Shown piece after piece: positions 21,088 to 29,324 of a DNA stretch of 64,000 nucleotides. The position numbers and the translations under genes were made by a program. The stretch is from Streptomyces canus. Its GTDB lineage: Bacteria > Actinomycetota > Actinomycetes > Streptomycetales > Streptomycetaceae. The stretch covers positions 6,076,001-6,140,000 of the forward strand of contig NZ_JAUSWW010000001.1 in the NCBI RefSeq assembly GCF_030815415.1, in the 5' to 3' direction. The number at the start of each line of letters is the position of its first letter. Position 1 is the first letter of the stretch. Below the pieces are notes generated by a model, which was given only the letters and a program-made list of their open reading frames with translations, had not been told where the DNA came from and did not search any database.

Positions 21088-21944
21088 ACGGCGACCTTCG
21101 GCTTCGGCTTGGGCTTCGGCTTCGTGGTCTTGTCGCCGGTGAAGGCCTCGTACTCCTTCAGGACGTCCTCGGTGGGGCCGTCCATGCGCAGTTCGCCGCG
21201 CTCCAGCCACAGCACGCGGTCGCAGGTGTCGCGGATCGACTTGTTGTTGTGGCTGACCAGGAACACCGTGCCGGCGTGCTTGCGCAGCTCGCGGATGCGC
21301 TGCTCGGAGCGCTTCTGGAAGGCGCGGTCGCCGGTGGCGAGGGCCTCGTCGATGAGGAGGACGTCGTGGTCCTTGGCGGCGGCGATGGAGAAGCGGAGGC
21401 GGGCGCCCATGCCGGAGGAGTACGTGCGCATGGGCAGGGTGATGAAGTCCCCCTTCTCGTTGATGCCGGAGAAGTCGACGATCTCCTGGTAGCGCTCCTT
21501 GATCTGCTCGCGGGACATGCCCATCGCGAGGCCGCCGAGGTAGACGTTGCGCTCGCCGGTCAGGTCGCCCATCAGGGCCGCGTTCACGCCGAGGAGGGAG
21601 GGCTGGCCGTCGGTGTAGATGGCGCCGCTCTCCACCGGCAGCAGACCGGCGACCGCTTTGAGGAGGGTCGACTTGCCGGAGCCGTTGGTACCGATCAGGC
21701 CGATGGCCTCGCCGCGGTAGGCGACGAAGGAGACCTTCTTCACCGCGTGGACCTTGCGTACGCCGGACGCCCTCTCGGTCTTCTCGCGGCGCAGGATGCG
21801 GTTCAGGGCGGCGGTCGCGGAGCCGCGGCCGGCGCCGGTGCCGTTGACGCGATAGACGATGTCGACGTTGTCGGCGACGACGGTGGGGACCAGGCCGGTC
21901 GGGGACGCGGTCGGGATTGCGGGGTTCTCGAGGTTCTCAGCCAC
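21084..21944 (-). CDS. Polysaccharide/teichoic-acid ABC exporter, ATP-binding subunit
   Basis: ATPase of a TagH/Wzt-type exporter that flips a lipid-linked wall polymer. It has 286 residues from GTG 21944 with a GAGGAG ribosome site. Walker A is GLIGTNGSGKST, the signature region is YSSGMGARLRFS, and Walker B is DVLLIDEALATGD. The conserved H-switch is in VFLVSHNNKS. The C-terminus is short and Pro/Lys-alternating, without the large carbohydrate-binding domain of Wzt. Its start overlaps the permease stop by 8 bases, so the two form one operon. Confidence 0.92.
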   Translation of the reverse strand: MAENLENPAIPTASPTGLVPTVVADNVDIVYRVNGTGAGRGSATAALNRILRREKTERASGVRKVHAVKKVSFVAYRGEAIGLIGTNGSGKSTLLKAVAGLLPVESGAIYTDGQPSLLGVNAALMGDLTGERNVYLGGLAMGMSREQIKERYQEIVDFSGINEKGDFITLPMRTYSSGMGARLRFSIAAAKDHDVLLIDEALATGDRAFQKRSEQRIRELRKHAGTVFLVSHNNKSIRDTCDRVLWLERGELRMDGPTEDVLKEYEAFTGDKTTKPKPKPKPKVAV

Positions 21945-22866
21945 GGCCGTACGTCTCCTCAGCCTTCCAGAAGTAGATGAAGCCGCCGACGCCGGCGAGC
22001 AGGGCCCAGCCCGTGGCGATCAGCCAGACGTGTTGCGGCAGTTGGCTGGAGTGGAAGCTGTCGATCAGCGCGAAGCGCATCAGGTCGATGTAGATGGCGG
22101 CCGGGTTGGCCTGGAGGACGGGGACCACCCAGGACGGCCAGTGGGTGTGCTTGGCGGCCAGGTGGTCGATGCTCCACATGACGCCGGACACGTACATCCA
22201 CGTGCGCAGGATGAACGGCATCAGCTGGGCGATGTCCGGCGTCTTGGCGCCGACCCGGGCCACGATCAGCGAGACGCCGGCGTTGAAGGTGAACTGCAGC
22301 ACCAGTGCCGGGATCGCCAGCAGCCACGAGACCGAGACCGGCACGCCGAAGCAGAGCAGGATCACGACCAGGGCGGCCATCGAGAACAGCAGCTGCTGGA
22401 GCTGCTGGAGGCAGAAGGAGAGCGGCAGCGCGGCCCGCGGGAAGTGCAGGGCGCGCACCAGGCCGAGGTTGCCGGAGATGGCGCGGGTGCCCGTGAGGAT
22501 CGAGCTCTGGGTGAAGGTCCAGATGAACACGCCCGTGACCAGGAACGGGACGTAGTCCGGCACGCCCTTCTTGGTGCCCAGCAGCACGCCGAAGATGAAG
22601 AAGTACACCGCCGCGTTGAGCAGCGGGTTCATCACCTGCCAGATCTGGCCGAGCTTCGCCTGGCTGTACTGGGCGGTGAGCTTGGCGGTCGAGAACGCGG
22701 TGATGAAGTGGCGCCGGGCCCACAGCTGGCGGATGTACTCGGACAGGGTCGGGCGGGCACCGCTGACGGAGAGGCCGTGGCGGGCGGCGAGGGCCGCGAG
22801 GTCGCCTTCGGCGGTCGGGGGGAGGGTCGCCGTTGTCGGAGGCGGTGTGTGGAGGACCTGGCTCAC
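21937..22866 (-). CDS. Polysaccharide/teichoic-acid ABC exporter, permease subunit
   Basis: ABC-2 type permease (TagG/Wzm family), 309 residues from GTG 22866. The open frame extends upstream, but the extra sequence covers the divergent promoter. It has an N-terminal cytoplasmic segment with LSEYIRQLWARRHFI, then six predicted helices, including AKLGQIWQVMNPLLNAAVYF and WLLAIPALVLQF. It is transcribed ahead of the ATPase. It is divergent from the tetR gene, with three operator-like repeats between them. Confidence 0.9.
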   Translation of the reverse strand: MSQVLHTPPPTTATLPPTAEGDLAALAARHGLSVSGARPTLSEYIRQLWARRHFITAFSTAKLTAQYSQAKLGQIWQVMNPLLNAAVYFFIFGVLLGTKKGVPDYVPFLVTGVFIWTFTQSSILTGTRAISGNLGLVRALHFPRAALPLSFCLQQLQQLLFSMAALVVILLCFGVPVSVSWLLAIPALVLQFTFNAGVSLIVARVGAKTPDIAQLMPFILRTWMYVSGVMWSIDHLAAKHTHWPSWVVPVLQANPAAIYIDLMRFALIDSFHSSQLPQHVWLIATGWALLAGVGGFIYFWKAEETYGRG

Positions 22867-22951
22867 ATCCGCTGCTTTCGGTTGGGGGGTGTGTCCGGCA
22901 CCCGACGTTTCCTTACGCTTCTCTTCACGTTCTCTTACGTCGGGACGGGAC

Positions 22952-22966
22952 CGTATCGTCGCAACG
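22952..22966. promoter_or_regulatory. Operator-like repeat 1 (permease/tetR intergenic)
   Basis: First of three copies of a 15-base near-dyad, consensus CGTWTCGTCGYRACG, in the 186-base divergent region. This copy reads CGTATCGTCGCAACG. It is embedded in a longer 25-base block (22942-22966) that is almost identical to copy 3. Confidence 0.6.
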
Positions 22967-22999
22967 TGAGCGTAGGCCGAGCGGGCGTCGGAACGCAAC

Positions 23000-23014
23000 C
23001 GTTTCGTCGTGACG
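23000..23014. promoter_or_regulatory. Operator-like repeat 2
   Basis: Second copy, CGTTTCGTCGTGACG. It lies 48 bases downstream of copy 1 and sits inside the dyad GAACG (22991-22995) ... CGTTC (23013-23017). Confidence 0.6.
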
Positions 23015-23033
23015 TTCTGCGTGGGGACGGGAC

Positions 23034-23048
23034 CGTATCGTCGTAACG
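23034..23048. promoter_or_regulatory. Operator-like repeat 3, abutting the tetR start
   Basis: Third copy, CGTATCGTCGTAACG. It ends four bases before the first possible tetR start codon and lies 34 bases downstream of copy 2. Its position would block transcription or translation initiation of tetR, as expected for autorepression. Confidence 0.6.
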
Positions 23049-23052
23049 CCCT

Positions 23053-23691
23053 ATGCTGGTTCGTATGACGACGAACGCCGACGAGCCGCAGACCCGTCCG
23101 CGCCGCCGGGCCCCCGCCGGAGCCGCCGTGCTCCGGGAGGATGTGACGGAGGCCATCCGGGCGGCCGTCTTCGAGGAGCTCGCGGCCGTCGGCTACGCGC
23201 GGATGTCCATCGAGGGGATCGCGCGCCGGGCGGGGGTCGGCAAGACCGCGGTCTACCGGCGCTGGCGCTCCAAGCTGCATCTCGTCCTCGACGTGGTGTC
23301 GGCGCTCGCCGTGCAGGGGCTGCTCGCGCCGGACACCGGTGCGCTGGAGAGCGATCTGCGGCTGCTGTACGAGGTGACCTCCCGTGCGCTGCGCCACCCC
23401 GTGGCCTCGCAGATTCTCCCGGACCTCCAGGCCGAGGCGGCCCGTAACCCGGAGATCGCCGAAGCGGTGCAGAAGGCGCTGCGGGACGGGCAGGAGGGTG
23501 TCGCCAGCAAGATCCTCGTGGCGGCGGAGCAGCGGGGCGAGGTCCGGTCGGGGCTCGATGACGAGCTGGCGCTCGATCTGATCTCCGGGCCGCTGTACTG
23601 GCGGTCCGTGGTGATCCGGAGCCCGAAGCTGCCGAAGGGCTATCTGGACGCGCTGGCACGCGGGACGGCCGCGGCGCTCAAGGCGCTGTAG
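23053..23691 (+). CDS. TetR-family transcriptional regulator
   Basis: 212-residue regulator. A basic N-terminal tail is followed by the TetR helix-turn-helix ARMSIEGIARRAGVGKTAVY with the usual following R-x-W-x-S-K. The C-terminal ligand domain is all helical. An ATG four codons later (23065) is an alternative start. Three copies of a near-palindromic repeat lie directly upstream in the region shared with the ABC exporter permease. The simplest reading is that it represses both itself and the exporter. Ligand unknown. Confidence 0.88.
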   Translation: MLVRMTTNADEPQTRPRRRAPAGAAVLREDVTEAIRAAVFEELAAVGYARMSIEGIARRAGVGKTAVYRRWRSKLHLVLDVVSALAVQGLLAPDTGALESDLRLLYEVTSRALRHPVASQILPDLQAEAARNPEIAEAVQKALRDGQEGVASKILVAAEQRGEVRSGLDDELALDLISGPLYWRSVVIRSPKLPKGYLDALARGTAAALKAL

Positions 23692-23739
23692 CCGGGCAGC
23701 CGCGCGGTCGGTTCGGGAGGGGGCGCCGGTGCTGGGTCC

Positions 23740-24672
23740 TCAGCCGAGCAGTTGACGCGCGAGACCTGCCAACTCTGGTGCGCGCAGGACCCGTTCGCCG
23801 AAGCCGGGAAGCGGGACATGGAGTGCTTCCGTCCATGGGGCGGGGACGGCTTCGACGCCGTGGACCGCTCCCGCGAGGCCGCCGGTGACCGCGGCGACGG
23901 TGTCCGTGTCGCCGCCGAGGTCGATCGCGGCGCGTACGGCCTCCTCGTATGAGGAGGTGGTGCGCAGGGCCCAGACGGCGGATCCGAGGCAGGGCCAGAC
24001 GGCGCCGTTGAACTCCGTCGCCCGGTCGGGGTGCCAGTCGGGAGCGAGGACGGTGGCGTACCTCTCCCGGTGGTCGGGGTGTACCGCGGCGAGTGCGGCG
24101 GGGAGGGCGGCGAGCGGGTCGGCGCCGGTGAGGGCCGTGCGGATCAGCTCATGGAGGATCGCGGTGCCTTCCCAGGCCGCCCGGTCGCCGTGGGTGAGGG
24201 CGGAGAGGCGACGGGCGGCGTCCATGGTGGACTCCCGCCCCTGGGGCGCGAAGAAGACCGCGGAGGGTGCCGCCCGCATCAACGCGCCGTTCCCGGCGGC
24301 CCGTTGGCTGGTCTGGAAGTGCAGGGCGGCGGCCAGGTCCCAGGGGTCGCCGCCGCTCAGCACGGCCTCCGTCTGCAGGCCGATGTCCTTGGGGTCCGCG
24401 GCGGCCCAGCGCCGGAACCGGTGGAAGACGTCCGGGAGCTCGAGGCCGCCGTGCTCCAGCAGTGACTCGGCGACCAGCACGGCCATCTGCGTGTCGTCGG
24501 TCGCCTCGCCCGGCTCCCAGCCGCCGCCCCCGCACATCTCGCCGCCGTGCCCCGGGTGGGGAAAGCGGGCGGAGAACGCGCCCTCGGGGCCGAACTCGAA
24601 GGGGGCGCCCAGGGCGTCGCCGACGGCGGAACCGATGACGGCGCCCAGGGCGCGCGAGGTGAGGTCGGTCAT
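23740..24672 (-). CDS. ADP-ribosylglycohydrolase-family protein
   Basis: DraG/ARH-type hydrolase that removes ADP-ribose from proteins or small molecules, using two metal ions. It has 310 residues. All family metal-ligand motifs are visible: GSAVGDALGAPFE near the start, EATDDTQM (TDDT), and DLGGDTDTVAAVTGGLAGA near the end. An intact N-terminus at ATG 24672 and normal length suggest an active enzyme. No ADP-ribosyltransferase gene is adjacent, so the substrate is open. Convergent with tetR. Confidence 0.88.
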   Translation of the reverse strand: MTDLTSRALGAVIGSAVGDALGAPFEFGPEGAFSARFPHPGHGGEMCGGGGWEPGEATDDTQMAVLVAESLLEHGGLELPDVFHRFRRWAAADPKDIGLQTEAVLSGGDPWDLAAALHFQTSQRAAGNGALMRAAPSAVFFAPQGRESTMDAARRLSALTHGDRAAWEGTAILHELIRTALTGADPLAALPAALAAVHPDHRERYATVLAPDWHPDRATEFNGAVWPCLGSAVWALRTTSSYEEAVRAAIDLGGDTDTVAAVTGGLAGAVHGVEAVPAPWTEALHVPLPGFGERVLRAPELAGLARQLLG

Positions 24673-24771
24673 CGGGGCAGGCTAGGGCCTGTCCGGCACG
24701 GGCCGTCGGACGGGGTCGCTCGGCGGACCGCGGAGCGCGGGCGGCCCCGGCCCTCGCGCAGCCTCTGCCCT

Positions 24772-25770
24772 CTATCCCCGAGCCGCCTCCGGGTGCAGTC
24801 GTACCCAGCCCTCCCAGGCCGAGGTGATCATGTCCTGGATGTCGTGCTTGGCATTCCAGCCCAGCTCGGCGGTGATGCGGTCGGCGGAGGCGACGACTCG
24901 GGATGGGTCGCCGGGGCGGCGGGGCGTGACGGTCGGGGGGCGGTCGTAGCCCGTGACGGCGTTGATGTGGTCGATCATCTCGCGGACCGAGACGCCCTCG
25001 CCGCGGCCGACGTTGAGGGTGAGGTCGCGACCGGGGGAGGAGCGCAGGGCGCGGGCCGTGGCGACGTGGGCGTCGGCCAGGTCGAGCACGTGGATGTAGT
25101 CGCGGACGCAGGTGCCGTCCGGTGTGGCGTAGTCGTCGCCGAAGATGCGAGGGGGCGCCTTCTCCGTCAGCTTCTCGAAGACCATGGGGATCAGATTGAA
25201 GACGCCGGTGTCCGCGAGGTGCGGGGTCGCCGCGCCCGCCACGTTGAAGTAGCGCAGGGACGCCGTGGCCAGGCCCGTCGCCCGGCCCGTCGCGCGGACC
25301 AGCCACTCGCCGGCCAGCTTCGTCTCGCCGTAGGGCGACATGGGCACGCACGGCGTCTCCTCCGTGACCAGCTCCACGTCCGGCATGCCGTACACCGCCG
25401 CCGAGGACGAGAAGACGAAGGAGGACACCCCGGGCGCTCCCGGCGCCCCGGCCCCGGTCACCTGTTCCAGCAGGACGCGCAGGCCCTCGACGTTCTCCCG
25501 GTAGTAGTGCAGCGGCAGATCGACCGACTCACCCACCTGCTTCTTCGCCGCCAGATGCACGACCCCGGTGACGGCGTGGTCCGCGAGGGCGCGCGCCACG
25601 CGCTCCGCGTCCAGGGTGGAGCCCACGACCAGCGGCACCCCGTCCGGGACGCGCTCGGCGATTCCCGTGGACAGGTCGTCGTACACCACCGCGCGCTCGC
25701 CCGCCTCGGTCATCGCCCGTACGACGTGCGCTCCGATGTAGCCGGCGCCGCCGGTGATCAGCCAGGTCAT
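24772..25770 (-). CDS. galE: UDP-glucose 4-epimerase
   Basis: Interconverts UDP-glucose and UDP-galactose, supplying galactose units for surface polymers. 332 residues. The NAD-binding Gly motif is at the very start (TWLITGGAGYIGAHVV). The catalytic Ser/Tyr/Lys lie in FSSSAAVYG and SPYGETK. Substrate-binding elements DYIHVLDLADAHV and GRGEGVSVREM are present. Located in a region of exporter and glycosyltransferase genes, so a wall-polymer role fits better than galactose catabolism (no galT/galK nearby). Confidence 0.94.
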   Translation of the reverse strand: MTWLITGGAGYIGAHVVRAMTEAGERAVVYDDLSTGIAERVPDGVPLVVGSTLDAERVARALADHAVTGVVHLAAKKQVGESVDLPLHYYRENVEGLRVLLEQVTGAGAPGAPGVSSFVFSSSAAVYGMPDVELVTEETPCVPMSPYGETKLAGEWLVRATGRATGLATASLRYFNVAGAATPHLADTGVFNLIPMVFEKLTEKAPPRIFGDDYATPDGTCVRDYIHVLDLADAHVATARALRSSPGRDLTLNVGRGEGVSVREMIDHINAVTGYDRPPTVTPRRPGDPSRVVASADRITAELGWNAKHDIQDMITSAWEGWVRLHPEAARG

Positions 25771-25833
25771 GTACGGCCGTCCCCTCGTCAGATGGAGCGA
25801 GATGTGCGTGTGGTGCGCGGTCGGACACCGGCT

Positions 25834-26592
25834 TCAGTCAACCAGGCGCCGGAGCACACTGCGGACAACCGCGACAACTCCCCGTGAGCGGGACACCACG
25901 TGCGGTACCGGTTCCGCCGCCCCGTGCCCGGCGCGCACCGCCCGCGCCAGCTCCACCCGTCCGGCGGTCAGCAGGATGTCGTACGCCAGCCGGTAGGCCT
26001 CCGTGAGCGCTCCGCTGTCGGAGGTCTGCGGGGCGCGCGGCACGTACACCCGCTCGGGCACGAGCACGATGTCCGGGCTCGCGGCCAGCACGCGCGCGTG
26101 GAAGACGACGTTCTCGTGGGCGAAGCGGCCCTCGGGGAAACGGATGCCGTGGTCGTGCAGGAAGTCGGTGCGGTAGAGCTTGTTGCCGCAGACGCTGTCG
26201 TGCACCCATAGCGGGCGCTGCGCGGGACGCGCGCACAACCCGCTCGCGACCTCCGCGCGCGCCCCCAGCAGCGCCCTCACCGCGCCGGGCAGCAGCGTGT
26301 CCCCGCCGTCCAGGAACATCACGTACGGCGAAGTCACCCGGTCCAGCCCGGTGTTGCGCGGGCTGCCCCGGCCGCCGCTGTGCACCCGTCGCCGGAGCAC
26401 GCGCACGCGTGGGTCGATCGAAGAGAGGCGGGCCAGCAGTTCCGCGCCGCCGTCCGTCGAGCCGTCGTCGACGACGAGGACCTCGCGGACGGCGGGCCCC
26501 TGGGCGAGCACGGAGCGCACGGTGGCCCGCACGCGCGCGGCGTCGTCGTGGCCGGTCACGACGGCACAGGCCTGGGGGGCGTGAAGGTCCAT
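25834..26592 (-). CDS. Glycosyltransferase family 2
   Basis: GT2 sugar transferase, 252 residues from ATG 26592. An in-frame ATG at 26667 would add 25 residues but has no ribosome site. The nucleotide-sugar motifs are VLVVDDGSTDGG, RGSPRNTGLD and the metal-binding VMFLDGGDTL (DGGD instead of the common DxDD). The acceptor side contains HENVVFHARVL. No membrane helix. It is 63 bases upstream of galE on the same strand, so the two probably work on the same polymer. Acceptor and donor unknown. Confidence 0.82.
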   Translation of the reverse strand: MDLHAPQACAVVTGHDDAARVRATVRSVLAQGPAVREVLVVDDGSTDGGAELLARLSSIDPRVRVLRRRVHSGGRGSPRNTGLDRVTSPYVMFLDGGDTLLPGAVRALLGARAEVASGLCARPAQRPLWVHDSVCGNKLYRTDFLHDHGIRFPEGRFAHENVVFHARVLAASPDIVLVPERVYVPRAPQTSDSGALTEAYRLAYDILLTAGRVELARAVRAGHGAAEPVPHVVSRSRGVVAVVRSVLRRLVD

Positions 26593-26748
26593 GGGGGCCG
26601 TGTTCCGGAATCGCGTGAAGGGGAGGCACTCGATCCGGAAGACGGTGAGAAGCCACGCCGGGTTCATTCGCGGGCGCGGGACGGGAATTCACACCGAAGG
26701 GGGAGTACGGCCGTGGCGGTGTGACCTTCCGCCGCTACGTCGGAGGCG

Positions 26749-27216
<468 letters not shown>

Positions 27217-27245
27217 GTCTCCAGAGTAGCGCTAGTCCGCCATTT

Positions 27246-27259
27246 AGTTGTGCACAACT
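27246..27259. promoter_or_regulatory. Probable OhrR operator
   Basis: Perfect 14-bp palindrome AGTTGTGCACAACT, extended on both sides by TT.../...AA, located in the 135-base ohrR-ohr divergent region 30 bases from the ohrR start codon. It lies in an AT-rich promoter-like patch. Confidence 0.7.
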
Positions 27260-27351
27260 TAATTGTGTGCTCTACTTGTGGTCGTGAGACGGCCCGGACC
27301 GAGAGAACGGGCCGGCCGCCCCCGTCACCACGTTTGAGAGGGATGGAACCC

Positions 27352-27765
27352 ATGGACGCGCTCTACACCGCTGTCGCCACCGCCACCCACGGCCGCGACG
27401 GTCGTGCCGTCAGCAACGACGGTCAGATCGACCTCCAGCTGGCCCCGCCGGCCGCGCTGGGCGGCAACGGTCAGGGCACCAACCCCGAGCAGCTGTTCGC
27501 CGCCGGCTACGCCGCCTGTTTCGGCAGCGCCCTCGGTCTCGTCGGCCGCCAGGCCAAGGTCGACGTCAGCGACGCCGCAGTGACCGCCGAGGTCTCCATA
27601 GGCAAGGAGGGCGAGGGCTTCGGTCTCGCCGTCGTGCTCCGCGTCGAGCTCCCCGACACCCTGGACCAGGCGACCGGCCGCAAGCTCGTCGAGGCCGCCC
27701 ACCAGGTCTGCCCCTACTCCAACGCCACCCGCGGCAACATCGAGGTCGAGCTCGTCATCGAGTAG
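27352..27765 (+). CDS. ohr: Organic hydroperoxide resistance protein Ohr
   Basis: Cys-based peroxidase of the OsmC/Ohr fold that reduces organic hydroperoxides. 137 residues from ATG 27352, which has GAGAGGG at a normal distance; an ATG three codons earlier is too close to that site. The two catalytic Cys are in AAGYAACFGSALG and HQVCPYSNATRGN, and the conserved Arg is in the N-terminal third. Its last 11 bases overlap the convergent membrane-protein gene. Confidence 0.94.
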   Translation: MDALYTAVATATHGRDGRAVSNDGQIDLQLAPPAALGGNGQGTNPEQLFAAGYAACFGSALGLVGRQAKVDVSDAAVTAEVSIGKEGEGFGLAVVLRVELPDTLDQATGRKLVEAAHQVCPYSNATRGNIEVELVIE

Positions 27766-29137
27766 TCACCGGCACCGCCCCGACGACCCGCGCCAGCACC
27801 TCCCCCGTGCGCGCGCTCCACGCCACCACCACCGCCTCCCCGGGCACCCTGTCCTGCCGCGTCAGCAGCAGCCAGCGCACCTGGTGGCGCCGGACCACGG
27901 CGGCACGGTCGGCGCGGGTCGACGCCGGGGAGAGATAGTCCCGTACGTCCCGCTGGTGGCCCTTCGCCACAGGGCCGGACGGGACGAGATTCGCCCCGAA
28001 CCCCGCGAGCGCCAGGGCGGCGTGGCGGTCGGCCGTGAGGACCACCTCACCGCGTCCGATGTGCCGCGCCGCCCACTCGTACGTCGGCGGCGCCGCAGGC
28101 CTCGGCATCGTGAGAAGCCCGAGGCAGGCCACCGCGGCCACCACCCCGGCGTACACCCTGCGCCGCGCACCCCACGGCCGGGGCGCCGCCAGTTCCACGG
28201 CCGCCGCGCACACCAGGGCCACGACCCCGGCGAACCCGCCGTACCCGCACGCCGCGACCGGGCAGCCGAGGACGAACATCACCGTCAGCGGATCCCGCCG
28301 CCCCCGCGCCCACACCGCCGGCAGCCCCACCAGCGCCGGCCAGAACCGCCAGGGAACCGGCACCCGCTCCGGCGCGACCAGGTCGAAGTACGGCCACCCT
28401 ACGGCGACCAGCGCCGCCACACCGGCCGTCACCGCCCAGCGCACCCCGACGGTCCGCCCCCACCCCCGCTGCCACCCCGCGACAAAGGCGACGGCCCCCG
28501 CGACCGCCCCCACGGCGATGACCGGATCGATCAGCAGCACCGCCCCGTACAGCACGCCCGCCCCCACGTACCCGGCGATCCCCGGCAGCCCGCTCGGGCC
28601 CACATACCGAAGGGCCCCGTCGTTGCGCGCCCGTGCCCCCGTCAGCGCCCAGGCCCACAGGCTCAGCCCGGCCGCGAAGGCCGCCGGGGAGCCGGGATCC
28701 CCGGCCATCAGCAGGACCGGCAGCGCCAGGACCGGTGCCCACGGCCGGGGCGTCAGCGTCCGCACCAGACGGCCCAGGCCGGTCAACAGCACCAACAGGT
28801 TCAGTGGCCCGGCCAGTCGCACAACCTCCCAGCCACCCAGCCCCGTCAGCCGCGCGAACAGGCCCTGCGCCACCGTGTACGGCGAGTAGTACGGGCTGCC
28901 CGCACCCGGCAGATCCGCCAGGGGATGCCGCGGATGCCACAGATCGACCCGCAGCCGCTCGATCACCGCCGCGTGCAGCCCCGCCTCACAGCACAGCGGA
29001 GCCGCCCAGTACGCCAGCGACATCACCAGCCAGCACAGGAAGCCGAAGACCAGATACGGGCCGGGACGCCAGGCACGGCCGCCGCGCAGCGCCGTCGCGC
29101 CACGAAGAGACCGCCGGCTCAGAAGACCGCTGCTCAC
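27755..29137 (-). CDS. Polytopic membrane protein, possibly GT-C-like
   Basis: 460 residues from GTG 29137, chosen because it starts just before the first hydrophobic segment; the frame is open much further upstream without plausible sequence. I count about nine to eleven hydrophobic segments (for example YLVFGFLCWLVMSLAYWAA, LLVLLTGLG, GAVLLIDPVIAVGAVAGAVA, VYAGVVAAVACLGLL). A soluble C-terminal domain of about 110 residues follows. The first loop contains DLWHPRHPLADLPG and SPYYSPYTVAQGLF. Overall shape resembles polyprenyl-linked sugar transferases (GT-C), but I cannot identify the acidic catalytic pair. Its position beside glycosyltransferases supports a surface-polymer role. Confidence 0.7.
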   Translation of the reverse strand: MSSGLLSRRSLRGATALRGGRAWRPGPYLVFGFLCWLVMSLAYWAAPLCCEAGLHAAVIERLRVDLWHPRHPLADLPGAGSPYYSPYTVAQGLFARLTGLGGWEVVRLAGPLNLLVLLTGLGRLVRTLTPRPWAPVLALPVLLMAGDPGSPAAFAAGLSLWAWALTGARARNDGALRYVGPSGLPGIAGYVGAGVLYGAVLLIDPVIAVGAVAGAVAFVAGWQRGWGRTVGVRWAVTAGVAALVAVGWPYFDLVAPERVPVPWRFWPALVGLPAVWARGRRDPLTVMFVLGCPVAACGYGGFAGVVALVCAAAVELAAPRPWGARRRVYAGVVAAVACLGLLTMPRPAAPPTYEWAARHIGRGEVVLTADRHAALALAGFGANLVPSGPVAKGHQRDVRDYLSPASTRADRAAVVRRHQVRWLLLTRQDRVPGEAVVVAWSARTGEVLARVVGAVPVTTR

Positions 29138-29324
29138 CGCACCAGCCTTCCCGTCGCAGCCGGCCGCTGCGCCTGGCGTCACACGCCTGGCGCAGCGACG
29201 CTCTCCTCGGCCGCCCGGCGGGTCAGCGGCCGGGGCGGCCGGCCGGGCGCCAGGTGTGGGGGCGGGTCGGGGTGGGCCGCGACGGGCTGGAGGGCATGGG
29301 AACTCCCCTGGATGAGGACGGCGT

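Noticed and set aside
27241..27275. A tRNA or riboswitch in the ohrR-ohr gap
   Set aside because: The dyad is a simple 14-bp operator; no cloverleaf or multi-stem structure.
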